A stretch of 64,000 bases of DNA. It comes from Datura wrightii. Its lineage: Eukaryota > Streptophyta > Magnoliopsida > Solanales > Solanaceae. The notes under the pieces are model-generated. The model was not told the DNA's origin and searched no databases. It saw nothing but the letters and a program-made list of their open reading frames with translations. Positions 23,827 to 36,435 of the stretch are shown one piece after another. Made by a program: the position numbers and the translations under genes. The stretch spans positions 57,656,501 to 57,720,500 of the forward strand of contig JASDFA010000003.1 in the NCBI GenBank assembly GCA_035772735.1, written 5' to 3'. Numbering within the stretch: position 1 is the stretch's first letter; every line of letters begins with the position of its first letter.

Positions 23827-25930
23827 TGTCACGCCCCACCTTGGGAGGCATAACTAGCACCTGGTGCCCTACTAGGACATGAACTGCTGAGTTGACTGAG
23901 CCTAAGCACCTATGGTGCAGGGCTGATTCTAACTCTAGAATCAAGAAAACAACGACCTATATAGCGGTTGTAAATAAAACCCCCGGCTGACAAGGCCTAT
24001 AGCCACCTGTGAAAATAAACAGCCAACTAGAGACAAAAAAACATAGGGAGTCCTATGTAGGCTGACAAGGCCACCATGATATCTAGTTATAACAGAAAAG
24101 TAAAATCAGATGCTAAACTGAACTATGACTGATAAGGCCACTAATTAACAGCTAAACAAGGCCTCACACGACCAAGACACATAGTCTAAAACACTTATGG
24201 GCCCCACACGGCCGATATCATCTAACCACAGGGAAGTAATGTAATATGCAAGCCTCTAGGAGTAATAAGATGGTCGGTACAGGGCCCCGACTTACCCATG
24301 TTGTACAAACAAAAGAAGTAAACCTCTATCACACAAGCTCCGGAAGAAGGGAGCTGACGGCTCTGTACAGCTGACTTGAATTATGAGGGACCTGCTCCTC
24401 GTCTATATGTTCCTGCAAGCAAGTAATGCAGCGCCCAAGAAAAGGGCGTCAGTACCACGGGTATTGAGTATGTAAAGTAGTAACTTTAAATAACTAAAAG
24501 TAAGAAGCAGAACTGATAATAACTGAAGTAATGAAATCAGGGCTAAACATAACTGTCATAAGGACAGTAGGGGTCATACCTGACAAGCGAGGCATCTTAC
24601 TATCTAACTATCAGTAACTAAAGCAAGCATAAACCTTACCTGGCTCCCATAAGCGGAAAGGTACAATCAACACAAAATAACCCACCTGGGCCACCATTAG
24701 CCGTAGTGAGTACACCTCAATATATATACCCCTATCCAGGTCATATTAAGTCAACTACCAGCTATAAGCGTCCTGCCGAATCCATGAATCTACAATTGGG
24801 CTCTCTCGGCCCCTGACTGTTGTTGTGTCTGAGTCCGGAGGACTCCTGATATCTACACCCCGGGCATAAGCGCTCAGAGGGTGTGTGTATAAGGCCAAAC
24901 ACGGCAATATGAGGATCTGGATCCCCATCTTCGTCCCTTGCAGACGGCATGCCGCTTCGTAGAGCGACGTATCCTCGCCCCTGGCGGGCGGCGACATAGC
25001 TATTAACCCTGGGGAGGTCACGGAAGCTATACAGGTGTAATCCATCCCAAAATAATAAAATTTATGAGTCTCGACTTACAACAACACCTAGACACCATAA
25101 CATACTCCTGACATGCTTTACTGGGATTCATACTGGATTACTATGCTGAAGAAACTAACTTGCCAAAAGAAAATGCCTTAACATACCTCATTCACTATTT
25201 ACCGATTAACTGGCAAGTTTCGGCTCGTGTTCCACTGCCCTTCTCAACTGTAATCATATTAACGGAAGAATAGGGCTACTTTATTACTATATTTGAAGAA
25301 AACCATAACTTATATATATATATATTGACTATACTTCAACTTATCAAAAGATTATCAAGAACTCGTAATTTCTCGGGAATCTAGAAGGGAGAAATACTTA
25401 CTTTACGCCTGGGATCGTATTGACACTAGTTTGGAGAAATTTCAACAACTTTGGCATGGTGGGACGATGATTCGCCGGGCGAATTTCACGAAACTAACTC
25501 CGTAGAATGCTCCCTGCAGCCTTATACTTCGATACCCGAAGTTAATTCGAATTTGGACTGCGTTTAGCAGCGTAATCGGATGAAAATTATAATTCCCCTT
25601 CGTCCTCCTTCAGTTCTGGTTGAGTTTATTTAAGATAATAACATGAAATCTAAGGGTGAGGCCTATATATACTTGAGATAGCAGACAAGGCAACGTGGCA
25701 CGCTGCCCATCACACTGATTCTACTCCATGCCACGTTGGCTAACGTGGAGGAGCAGCTCCGTGCCACTTTTCCCCTCTAGGAAGCTTGGTTCGGCCTCCT
25801 CCCCAAAAATCCCGACTTCGCACTCGTTTGGCCTTTCCCCGGGCCCTTTCCTCATACTTATGGCACTCTAAAACTCTCAACCAACATATGAATAGGCCGA
25901 CTAAACATTAAAAACTTATAGGGTGTAACA
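23827..25930 (-). repeat. 3' LTR of element D1
   Basis: It runs from TGTCACGCCCC to GGGTGTAACA (2,104 bp). It pairs with 39513-41810 and, more distantly, with the D2 LTRs. The minus-strand TATA box (25662-25672, CTATATATAC on plus) follows a palindrome pair (25691-25700 with 25729-25738, arms CAACGTGGCA). A TA run occurs near 25308-25325. Confidence 0.92.
25662..25770 (-). promoter_or_regulatory. TATA box with upstream CGTGGCACG palindromes, LTR of D1
   Basis: On the minus strand the order is CTCCGTGCC-type arms, GCCAACGTGGCA, the mirrored arm, then TATATATAGG about 20-30 bases later. The equivalents in D2 and the other D1 LTR are at 30870-30985, 38300-38420 and 41560-41660. ACGTGGC is the core of plant G-box/ABRE elements; use here is inferred. 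Confidence 0.65.
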
Positions 25931-25945
25931 TCCTCCCCCCTTAAG
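25931..25945 (-). other. Polypurine tract of element D1
   Basis: On the minus strand it reads CTTAAGGGGGGAGGA, directly abutting the TGTTACACCCC LTR start. It is conserved at 31137-31151 in D2. Confidence 0.85.
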
Positions 25946-26214
25946 AACATTCGTCCTCGATTGTTAACTGCTGCTTGCAAGAACCTTAATCATGCAATTA
26001 CTTATTCTGGAAAAATTTCGGCAGAGTCTCCCCTGTAACATGGACTATCAAAATACCATAAAACACAAAAAAGTCCAATACAGGTACTCCATACAATACT
26101 ACGGCATTCATTTCACAATAGACTAAAATCAATTCTCTCACATATACTTGTATGTAATGCAACTTATGAAACAACAATAACAACATACCTCTTGCTGTAT
26201 AATCTGACTAAGTC

Positions 26215-27700
26215 TGAAATAATTGAGGATATCTGGTTTTCATATCATCTTCTGCCTCCCAGGTCATCTCATCTCGGTTCTTATTTCACCATAAAACTTT
26301 AACGGAAGCAACATCTTTAGTTCTAAGTCTACAGATCTGTCGGTCTAGTATGGCTACAAGAGCTTCTTCATAAGCTAACTCTTCAGTGATTTGGACGTCT
26401 TCGACTGGGACAATCCGGGAGGGATCTCCTATCCAATTCCTTAGCATTGATACGTGAAAAACTGGGTGAACGGATTCTAGTTCTGGAGGTAAATCCATTT
26501 ATAAGCCACCTGGCCTATCCTTCGGCGAATATGATAAGGCCCAATAAACCTCGGGCTAAGTTTGCCTTTATTACCAAATCTCTTCACACCCTTCATCGGT
26601 GAAACCTTCAGGATACCCAGTCACCCACATTAAATTCTAGGTTTCTTCGTCGCACATCAGCATAAGATTTCTGGCGGCTCTGGGCAGTCAGCAGACATTC
26701 CTTAATAATCTTTACTTTCTCTTCTGACTGATGAATAATATATGGCCCAATTAATGCCGACTCTCCCACCTCAAACCAACCAGCTGGAGACTTACACTTC
26801 CACCCATATAATGCTTCATAAGGCACCATCTGAATTCCTGAATGATAACTATTATTATAGGCAAATTCATTAAGCGGTAGATGTTCATCCCAGCTGCCTC
26901 CAATATCTAGCACACATACCGTAACATATCCTCGAGCATCTGGATTGTACGTTCTTCCTGCCTGTCAGTCTGAGGATGGAAGGCTATGCTCAGGTTAACC
27001 TGCATCCCCAGGCACCTCTGAAAAGATTGCCAAAACTTAGTTGTAAACTGCACCCCTCTGTCAGAGATAATTGATCGCGGAACACCATGCAATCAGAATA
27101 TTTCTCTAATATACAGCTCAACATAATCTTCGGCTGAAAAGGTAGCCCTTACTGGCAGAAAGTGAGCTGATTTCGTCATCCTGTCAATAATTACCCAGAT
27201 AGAATCATATTTAAGCCTGGTACAAGGTAACCCTACTACGAAATCCATATTAACTACCTCCCTTTTCCATAAAGGCACAACTATATCCTGTGTCAGTCCG
27301 CCTAGTTTCTGATGTTCAGCTTTCACCTGTTGGCAATTTGGACATTGAGCTACAAATTCTGCTATCCGCTTTTTCATTCTCGGCCACCAGTAAATCTCGT
27401 TTAGGTCATGGTACATTTTTGTCGAACCTGGATGGAGAGAGTAACGGGCATAGTGTACCACGCCCATAATTTGCTGGCAAAGCCCTGCCATGTCTGGAAC
27501 GCAGAGGTGATCCCTATATCTCAAAACTCTGTCCTGGGTTACCTGGAAATCTGTCACTTCCCCTCGCTGGACCCTATTTCTGAGCTGAACCAGTCTAGGA
27601 TCTTCATACTGCCGTTCTTTCACTTCCACAACCAATGATGATACTGCGGTATTCTGGATTACCGATCCATTGTCTCCTGATTCTACTATACGAACGACTA
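26215..27700 (-). pseudogene. pol: Integrase and chromodomain of element D1
   Basis: On the minus strand the HHCC region (27300-27480, HPGSTKMYHDLNEIYWWP... CPNCQQVK) leads into the core. The first Asp is in IIDRMTKSAHFLP, the second in ISDRGVQFTT (about 27060), and FHPQTDRQEERTIQ is near 26960. The C-terminal module (26608-26913) has YGWKCKSPAGWFE. The chromodomain (about 26215-26340) shows VASVKVLW then MTWEAEDDMKTRYP. A stop near 27093 and frameshifts near 26908, 26608 and 26286 break it. Confidence 0.88.
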
Positions 27701-28963
27701 AACTGGCTAGCGGATGCAATTCTCGAGCCCATTCCTGCCACTCGGGCTGTAAATATGCCAGGTTTCCCATGGATTTGTGGCTAAGGGCATTTGCTACAAC
27801 ATTGGCCCTTCCTGGGTGATATAAAATATTCACCTTATAATCTTTTAACAGCTCCAACTAGCGACGCTATCGCAGATTAAACTCTTTTTGGGTAAAAATA
27901 TACTGCATGCTTTTATGATCAGTGAAAATATCTACGTGGACGCCATAGAGGAAGTGTCTCAGTATTTTCAACGCATGAATCACTGCGGAAAACTCCAAGT
28001 CATGGGTAGGGTTTTTCTTCTCATGCTTCCTCAGCTTCCTAGAACCATAGGCAATCACCTTACCATGCTGCAACAAAACACATCCTAACCCAACACCGAA
28101 GCATCACAATAGACTGCATAACCCTCTGTTCCTTCTAGCAACGCTAGCACCAGTGCCGATGTCAATCTATCTTTCAGTTCACGAAAGCTCTGCTCACATG
28201 CCTCTGTCCAATGGAATTTTGCTGCCTTCTGCATCAGTTTGGTTAAAGGTGCTGGTAAAGTGGAAAATCCTTCCATGAACCTTCTCTATTACCCAGCTAA
28301 CCCCAGGAAACTATGTACCTTGGTCGGAGTGGTAGGTCTAGGCCATGTTTTCACTGCCTCTATCTTCTGCGTATCTACCTGTATACCAGCATTTGACACA
28401 ATATGGCCCAAGAAGGCTACTAAATTCAGCCAAAATTCACATTTAGAAAATTTAAGAATTTGGAGCACTGTCAGTAGATGATCCTGATGATCTTCCTCTA
28501 AGCGTGAATACACCAGAATGTCATCGATATATACTATCACAAACAAGTCCAGGTATAGTCTGAAAACATTGTTCATCAGGTCCATGAACACTGTTGGGGC
28601 ATTTGTCAGTCCGAAGGACATGACTAGAAATTCAAAGTGGCCATATCTAGTCTTGAAGGCAGTCTTTGGAATATCTCTTTCACGAACCCGGACCTGATGA
28701 TATCCTGATTTTAAGTCAATCTTTGAAAAATACCTCACTCCCTGTGGCTTCTCAAACAAATCATCTATTCTGGGAAGTGGGTCCTTATTTTTTATAGTGA
28801 CTTTATTCAGTTGCCGATAATCTACACACATATGGAGGGACCCGTCGTTCTTCCTCACGAACAGAACTGGCGCACCCCATGATGAGGTACTCCGCCTGAT
28901 AAAGCCCTTGTCTAGAAAATCCTTCAATTGTTCCTTTAGTTCTCTGAGTTTAGCAAGAGCCAT
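27701..28963 (-). pseudogene. pol: RT-RNase H of element D1
   Basis: RT (28289-28963) opens MALAKLRELKEQLKDFLDKG and keeps the YRQLNKVTIKNKDPLP block and the catalytic box VIVYIDDILVYS. Seven residues present in D2 after this box (the DHQLYDK region) are missing through a 21-bp in-frame deletion near 28455. RNase H (27860-28276) has AVYCDAS and TDHKSMQYIFTQKE, and ends in a VVANALSHKS stretch where ADALSR is usual. Stops lie near 27866 and 28085. Confidence 0.88.
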
Positions 28964-29012
28964 CCGATATGGAGGAATAGATATAGGCTAAGTGCCTGGT
29001 AATAGATCGATT

Positions 29013-29017
29013 GCAAA
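29013..29017. repeat. Target-site duplication of D2 (left copy, GCAAA)
   Basis: The right copy lies at 38577-38581. Joining D1 across the insertion restores the sequence found uninterrupted in D2's own copy at 34247-34256. Confidence 0.9.
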
Positions 29018-31136
29018 TGTCACGCCCCCCCCCTTTGGAGGCATGACTGGCGCCTGTTGCCCTACTAGGACTTCAACTGCTAAGCTGATTGAGCCTAAGC
29101 ACCTCTGGTGTAGGGCTGACTCCAACTCTAGAATCAAGAAAACAACGGGCGCTATAGTGACTGTAAATACAACCCCCGACCGACAAGGCCTATAGCCACC
29201 TGTGAAAAATAAACAGCTAACTAGAGACAAACAAACATAGGGAGTCCTATGTGGGTCGACAAGGCCACCATTATACCTAGTTATAATTGGAAAGTGAAAT
29301 CAGATGCTAAACTGAGCTATGACCGACAAGGCCACCAATCAACAGCTAAAAAGGGCCTCACACGGCCAACACATAGTCTAAAACACATATGGGCCCCACA
29401 CAATCGATATCCTCTAACCACAGGGAAGTAATTCAATCTGCAAACCTCTAGGAGTAATAAGATGGTTGGGACAGGGCCCTGACCTACCCATACTGTACAA
29501 ACAAAAGAAGTAAACCTCTATCACACAAGCTCCGGAAGAAAGGAGCTGATGGCTCTGTACGGCTGACTGGAACTATGAGGGACCTGCTCCTCGTCTATCT
29601 GCACCTGCAGGCAAGTAATGCAGTGCCGCAGAAGAGGGCATCTATACCACAAGTACTGAGTATGTAAAGTAGTAACTTTAAATAACCGAAAGTAAGAAAT
29701 AGAACTAACAGTGACTGAAGTAAAGAAAACAGACTAAAGATGATTGAGGTAGTGAAATCAGGACTAAACACAACTGTAATAAGGAGGGTAGGGGTCATAC
29801 CTAAAAATTGAGGCGTCTTACTGTCTAACTAGCAGTAACTAAAGCAAACATAAACCTTACCTGACCCCTATAAGTCGGAAGCTACAATCAGCACAGAACG
29901 ACCCACCTGGGCCCCCATTAGCCCTAGTGAATACACCTCAATCTATACACCCCTATCCAAGTCATACTAAGTCAACTACCAGCTATAAGCGTCCTGCCGA
30001 TCCCCTGGGTCTGCAACTAGGCCTGCTCGACTCCTGACTGTACCTGTGTCTGAGTCCGGAGGACTCCTAATATCTACACCCCGGGCGTAAGCGCTTGGCG
30101 GGGGTGTGTATAAGGACAACCATGTCAATATGAGGATCTGGATCCCTATCTTCATCCCTAGTGGACGGCATACTGCTCCGTAGAGCGACATATCCTTGCC
30201 CCTGGTGGGCGGAGACACAGCTATCACGGAAGCTATACAGGTGTAATCCATCCCAAAATAATAAAATTTATGAGTCTCAACTGACAACAACAACTAAACA
30301 TGATAACATACTCCTGACATGCTTTACTGGGATTCATACTGGATTACTATCCTGAAGAAACTAACTTGTCGAAAGAAAATGCCTAAACATACCTCGTTCG
30401 CTGTTTACCGATTAACTGGAAAGTTCCAATTAGTATTCAATAGCTCCTCCCAACTGAAATTGTGTTACTGGAAAGATAGGATTAGTTTTAACACTAAATT
30501 CAGCAAAAAGGAAAACTTTATATATAAATATTAACTATATTCAAACTTCACGGAACACAGTCGAAACCTCGTTATTTATCAAAAGTCTAGAAGGGAGAAA
30601 TGCTTTCTTTAAGACCGGGATCGTATTGACACTAGTTTGGAGCAATCCCAAAAACTTTGGCTCGGCAAGACGATGATTTGCCGGGAAAATTTCACGAATC
30701 TAACTCCATAGAAATGCTCCCTGTAGCCTTATACTTTGATTCCCAAAGTTAATTCAGATTTGGACGGCGTTTAGCGGAGTAATCGAATGAAAATTAAATG
30801 TTTTCCTTCGTTCTCTCTCTGTTATGGCTGTAATCTATGAATTATACTCCAACTTCTAAGTGTGAGACCCTTATATACTTGAGGCAGCAGACAAGGCAAT
30901 GTGGCAAGCTGTCCAATGCATTAATTCTACTCCGTGCCACGTTGGCTAACGCGGAGGAGCAGCTCCGTGCCACTTTGCCCCTCTAGGCAGCTTGGTTCGG
31001 CTTCCTCCCGTGAAATCCCGACTTTGCACTCATTCGGCCTTTCCCTGGGCCCTTTCCTCATACAAATGGCACTCTAAAACACTTAACCAACATACGAATA
31101 GGCCGATTAAACATTAAAAACTTACGGGGTGTAACA
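29018..31136 (-). repeat. 3' LTR of element D2
   Basis: It starts TGTCACGCCCCCC (a C-run expanded relative to the partners) and ends GGGGTGTAACA (2,119 bp). TATA-like TTATATACTT (30871-30880) and palindromes (30897-30985) mirror those of D1. Confidence 0.92.
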
Positions 31137-31151
31137 TCCTCCCCCCTTAAG
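31137..31151 (-). other. Polypurine tract of element D2
   Basis: It is identical to the D1 tract (minus CTTAAGGGGGGAGGA) and directly precedes the LTR. Confidence 0.85.
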
Positions 31152-31409
31152 AACATTCGTCCTCGAGTGTTAACTCCTACTTGCAATAACCTTAACCTTG
31201 CAATTACTTACTCTGGAAAAATTTTGACAGAGTCTCCCCTGCAATATGGACTATCCAAAAACCCTGAAACGCAGAAAAGTCCAATACAGGTAGTCCACAC
31301 AATACTATGGCATTCATTTCACAATAGACTGAAGTCAATTCTCTCACATATACATGTATATAATGCAACTTATGAAACAACAACAACAACAACATACCTC
31401 TAGCTGCAC

Positions 31410-33000
31410 AATCTGACTAAGTTTGAAATAACCGAGGATATCTGGTTTTCATATAATTTTCTGCCTCCCAGGTCATCTCCTCTAAGTTCTTATTTCGCTA
31501 TAACACCTTAACGGAAGCAACATCTTTAGTTCTCAGTCTACGAATCTGCTGATCTACTATGGCTATTGGAGCTTCTTCATAAGCTAACTTCTCAGTGATT
31601 TGGACGTCTTTAACTGGGAAAATCTGGGAGGGATCTATATACACTTCCTCAGCATTGATACGTGAAAAATTGGGTGAACAGATTCTAATTATGGGGGAAA
31701 ATCCAATTCATAAGCCACCTGGCCTATCCTTCGACGAATCTGATAAGGTCCAATAAACCTCGGGCTGAGCTTTCCTTTCTTATAAAATCTCACACACCCT
31801 TCATTGGTGAAACCTTCAGGAATATCCAGTCACCCACATTAAATTCTAGGTTTCTTCGTCGCATATCACCATAAGATTTCTGGATGCTCTGAGTTGTCAG
31901 TAGACGCTCCCTGATAAGATTTACTTTCACTTCTGACTGATGAATAATATCTGGCCCAATCAATGCTGATTCTCCTACCTCAAACCAACTAGCTGGAAAC
32001 CTACACTTCCGCCCATATAACGCTTCACAAGGCGCCATCTGAATTGCTGAATAATAACTATTATTATAGGCAAATTCAATAAGCAGTAGATGTTCATCCC
32101 AGCTGCCTCAAAAATCTAGAACACATGTGGTAACATATCCTCGAGTGTCTGGATTGTACGTTCTGCCTGCCCGTCTGCCCGTCTATTTGAGGATGGAAGG
32201 CTGTGCTCAGGTTAACCTGCGTCCCCAGGCACCTCTGAAAAGATTGCCAAAACTTAGTTGTAAACTGCGCCCCTCTGTCAGAGATAATTGACAGCGGAAC
32301 ACCATGCAATCGGACTATTTCTCTAATATATAGCTCAGCATAATCTTCGGCTGAAAAGGTAGCCCTTAATGGCAGAAAGTGAGCTGATTTTTTCAACCTG
32401 TCAACAATTACCAAGATAGAATCATATTTACGCCTGGTACGAGGAAACCCTACTACGAAATCCATATTAACTGCCTCCATTTCCATAAGGGCACGGCTAT
32501 ATCCTGTGTCAGTCCGCCTGGTTTCTGATGTTCAGCTTTCACCTATTGGCAATTGGGACATTGAGCTGCTAATTATGCTATCCCTTTTTTCATTCCCGGC
32601 CACCAGTAAATCTCTTTTACGTCATGGTACATAATAGTCGAACCAGGATGGAGAGAGTAATGGGCATAGTGTACCTCTCCCATAATTTGCTGGCAAAGCC
32701 CTGCCACGTCTTGAACGCAGAGGCGATCCCTATATCTCAAAACTCTTTCCTCGGTTACCTTGAAATCTATCACTTCCCCTCGCTGGACCCTATTTCTTAG
32801 CTGAACTAGGGTAGGATCTTCATACTGCCATTCTTTCACTTCCACAACCAATGATGATACTGCGGTCTTCTTGATTACCGATCCATTGTCTCCTGATTCT
32901 ACTATAGGAACAGTTAAACTAGCTAGCTGATGCAATTCTCGAGCCCATTCCTGCCACTCGGGCTGTAAATATGCCACGTTTCCCATGGATTTGCGGCTAA
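31410..33000 (-). pseudogene. pol: Integrase and chromodomain of element D2
   Basis: On the minus strand the pre-integrase/HHCC part lies in 32525-33000 (HPGSTIMYHDVKEIYWWPGM). The core (32094-32486) has VIVDRLKKSAHFLP, ISDRGAQFTT and FHPQIDGQ. The C-terminal part (31790-32038) has YGRKCRFPASWFE. Chromodomain residues (MTWEAENYMKTRYP) lie at about 31440-31500. A stop falls at the HHCC region (about 32560), and frameshifts near 32150, 32090 and 31800 split it. Confidence 0.88.
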
Positions 33001-34447
33001 GGGCATCTGCTACAACATTGGCCCTTCCTAGGTGATATAAAATATTCACCTTATAATCCTTTAACAGCTCCAAGTAGCGACGCTATTGCAGATTCAACTC
33101 TTTCTGGGTTAAAATATATTGCAGGCTTTTATGATCAGTGAAAATATCTACGTGGATTCCATACAGGAAGTGTCTCCATATTTTCAAGGCATGAATCACT
33201 ACGGCAAACTCCAGGTCATGGGTAGGGTTTTTATTCTCATGCTTCCTCAGCTTCCTGGAAGCATAGACAATCACCTTACCATGCTGCAACAAAACACATC
33301 CTAACCCAACACCCGAAGCGTCACAATAGACTGCATAGCCCTCTGTTCCTTCTAGCAACGCTAGCACCGATGCCGATGTAAATCTATCTTTCAGTTCCCG
33401 AAAGCTCTATTCACATGCCTCAGTCCAATGGAATTTTGCTGCTTTCTGCGTCAGTTTGGTTAAAGGTGCTGCTAAAGTGGAAAATCCTTCCACGAACCTT
33501 CTGTAATACCCAGCTAACCCCACGAAACTATGTACCTCGGTCAGAGTGGTAGGTCTAGGCCATGTTTTCACTGCCTCTATCTTCTGCATATCTACCTGTA
33601 TACTAGCATTTGACACAATATGACCCAAGAAGGCTACTAAATTCAGCCAAAATTCACATTTAGAAAATTTGTCATATAGCTGGTGATCTCTAAGAATTTG
33701 GAGCACTGTCAGTAGATGATCCTGATGATCTGCCTCTGAGCGGGAATACACCAGAATGTCATCAATAAATACTATCACAAACAAGTCCAGGTATGGTCTG
33801 AAAACGTTGTTCATCAGGTCTATGAACATTGTTGGGGCGTCTGTCAGTCTGAAAAACATGACTAGAAATTCAAAGTGTTCGTATCTGGTCTTGAAGGCAG
33901 TCTTTGGAATATCTCTTTCACGAACCCGAACCTGATGATATCCTGATCTTAAGTCAATCTTTGAAAAATACCTCGCTCCCTGCAGCTGATCAAACAAATC
34001 GTCTATTTTGGGAAGCGGGTACTTATTTTTTTTAGTGACTTTATTCAGTTTCCGATAATCTACACACATACGGAGGGAGCTGTCCTTCTTCCTCACAAAC
34101 AAAACTGGTGCACCCCATGGTGAGGTACTCGGCCTGATGAAGCCCTTTTCTAGCACATCCTTCAATTGTTCCTTTGGTTCTCTGAGTTCAGCAGGAGCCA
34201 TCCGATATGGAGGTATAGATATAAGTTGAGTGCCTGGTAGTAAATCAATTGCAAAATCAATTTCCCTTTCTGGGGGAATACCAGGAAGATCATCTAGAAA
34301 TACGTCAGGAAATTCATTAACCACTAGGGTAGACTGAAGGGTCGAAGGCTCTGCCCAAATATCCTGAACTCTTACAATATGATAAATGCACCCTTTTTCT
34401 ATCAATTTTCTCGTCTGAAGATAGGAAATAAACCTATCTTTTGGCAT
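33001..34447 (-). pseudogene. pol: RT-RNase H of element D2
   Basis: A 346-residue open stretch (33407-34447) contains the protease/RT linker, SPWGAPVLFVRKKDSSLRMC, YSKIDL-type palm residues, the catalytic box VIVFIDDILVYS and the connection domain to HWTEACE. It ends at a TAG (33409-33407). RNase H continues in frame after this stop (33083-33367) with YAVYCDASGVGLG and TDHKSLQYILTQKE, then VVADALSRKS near 33000. The usual MPFGLTNAP appears as MFFRLTDAP, so fidelity or activity would suffer. The single stop is the main block. Confidence 0.9.
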
Positions 34448-34495
34448 AGTTGTACTACCTTTCCACTCTCGTACTGCCTCCCCTGGAAAGTGGAA

Positions 34496-35067
34496 TCAGA
34501 CAATCTTTGTCCAACATTCGACATTGGCATAGCATGGAGCTAGCCAGTCCATACCCATAATAGCATCAAAATCAACCATTTCTAGTTCTATCAAGTCTTC
34601 TCTAGTCTGACGATTGGAAACCTTTACTGTACACCCCCGATAGACCCTTCTAGCTATAATAGAGTCACCAATAGGTGTAGACACTGAGAAAGATCGCCGA
34701 AGCAATTCCGGCATAATACTAAACTTTTGAGCCACTAACGGTGTAACATAGGACAAGGTAGATCCTTGATCTATCAACACATAAGCAGGATGAGAGCAAA
34801 TGTTCAGCATACCTGCCACAACATCTGGTGACGACTCTGACTCCTGTCGCCCCAGTAGTGCACATGTACGGTCTGGGTCGGCACCTAAACTGGAGGCCCC
34901 TGATCTGCCTAGGCCTCTGCCTACTAAAATTGAGGGCCTATGCCCCGCCAGGGATGCTGGAGCTTGTGATCCTGCCGAGGACCTATCCTGTCGATCCCGG
35001 TCACCCTGACCCCTAGCTGGACAATTCCTCAACTGGTGACCCTCCTGTCCACAAATGTAGCAAGCAT
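34496..35067 (-). pseudogene. CCHC knuckle and protease of element D2
   Basis: The open frame 34496-35032 (178 residues) contains the protease with YVLIDQGSTLSYVTP. The active-site triad reads DQG where D1 has the usual DSG. The upstream knuckle CYICGQEGHQLRNC (CX2CX4HX4C, about 35021-35067) is complete. The domain ends with IELEMVDFDAIMGMDWLAP. The Gln change at the catalytic triad makes activity doubtful. Confidence 0.87.
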
Positions 35068-36220
35068 GCGGTGGAACAATACCTGCATGCTCCAGAGTGG
35101 CGTTGACTGTAGATAGGGAAAACTAGTATTGTAAACCCACTCTGCTCCACTTTCCTCTGCTGCTGTGAACCTACTACTCGTAAACCTTCACCGGGTTCTG
35201 GCTGCCCTCGGCAACTAGACCTACTACTCTGCCGCTGTGGTGGAGGCGGGGGTCTAGGCGGCCTATCGGATAACCGTGGCCTTGGTCCTCCCCAGAACAA
35301 CTCCTGTGATTCACCCAGTCTATCCCTGCGGCGCTGCTCCTGACTTGTCCTCCTAATCTCCCGTTGCCGCTGTCTAATACCCTCAATATTCTAAGCGAAA
35401 GCATGCACATGGGCGATATACATATCCTCTAGTAGTGTGTCTATGATGTAGGTCTCAACATATTTCGGGTTCAGCCACATAATAAAGTAGTGTACCCTAG
35501 CTGGCATCGTGTCCACAAAAGATGGCGCATATCGAGCCAAGGTGTCAAATCGCACGGCATATTCCCAGACACTCATCCACCCCTACTCCAAGTGTAGGAA
35601 CTGATCAACCCATGTCTGTCGTATCTCCCGCGGTAGGTAATGATCAAAGAAAGCCTCTGAGAAGTTGGGTCAGGTCGGAGGTGGAACATCTCTCCCTCGG
35701 GACCTCTCCTAACTCTCATACCACAGTACGGCGATGTTCCGAAGCCGGAATACTGCCAACTCAACTGACTCTGTGGGTGTAGCATGCATCACCCTGAAAA
35801 TCCTCTATATCTAGTCTAAGAAGTCCTGAGGGTCCTCGGTCCGATCTGTCCCTGTGCATTACTGGGGACTTAGCGCTAGGAACTCTCGGACCCTCGAGCT
35901 ACCAGGCCCTCTTAATGATTCTGCAACTGTAGGTGGCACTGGTTGGCGCTGAGCAGCCATCATTTGTGCTACAATAACCACCGTGCTCCTGACCTCCTGG
36001 TTGGATGGTACGGGTATAGAAACTACCGGAGGCGGTGCCGTCACATCGGTCGTCCCAAGCGGCTCCTGACATGGTGGAGACTGCTGGGGAGGTCGAGATG
36101 ATACCTCTGTATCGTCCTCAGATCGGGCCGATTCCGACCGAGGCTAGGGCACCCTACTGGTGCCCTCTCTCTGCTGCTTCATCTAGCCTCCTACCTGTCA
36201 TAGGGTGTCGCTGCTCCGAC
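35068..36220 (-). pseudogene. gag: Gag of element D2, broken
   Basis: The start ATG is near 36220 (minus, MSEQRHPMTGRRLDEAAERG), followed by an early stop. The core shows MSVWEYAVRFDTLARYAPSF (about 35520-35576), the gag segment that in the family reads SVxEYxxRF. Arg/Pro-rich spacer pieces come before the knuckle. Four or more frame changes are present. D1 lacks this region entirely. Confidence 0.8.
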
Positions 36221-36419
36221 ATTTCTCTATAAGAAAAAGAGTATAATGAGCTTAGGGACTCAACCCTATACTGTACCGCTCTATAGCAAGACTTAATAAG
36301 AAGAAAGAGTAACCATCCTATCATGCCTTGCAGCCTCCTGCCTATAGTATGTGGTGCACAACACATCCATAGACAAGACTCTACTTAGCACGGCTTGCAG
36401 AATCCCTGGTATATGACTT

Positions 36420-36431
36420 GCTCTGATACTA
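36420..36431 (-). other. Primer binding site of element D2
   Basis: The minus-strand reading TAGTATCAGAGC is one base off tRNA-iMet TGGTATCAGAGC. It is four bases from the LTR. Confidence 0.82.
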
Positions 36432-36435
36432 AGTT

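Noticed and set aside
23827..23860. GGGAGGCA at the D-family LTR start as another copy of the AGGCAA hairpin
   Set aside because: The word CTTGGGAGGCA is followed by TAACTAGC, so the 3' arm is missing, and it lies on the strand opposite to transcription.
24755..25045. Related open frames in D-family LTRs (also 29976-30293, 37498-37722, 40428-40957)
   Set aside because: They are LTR sequence shared by the four D LTRs. The frames differ in length through indels, and no protein signature appears.
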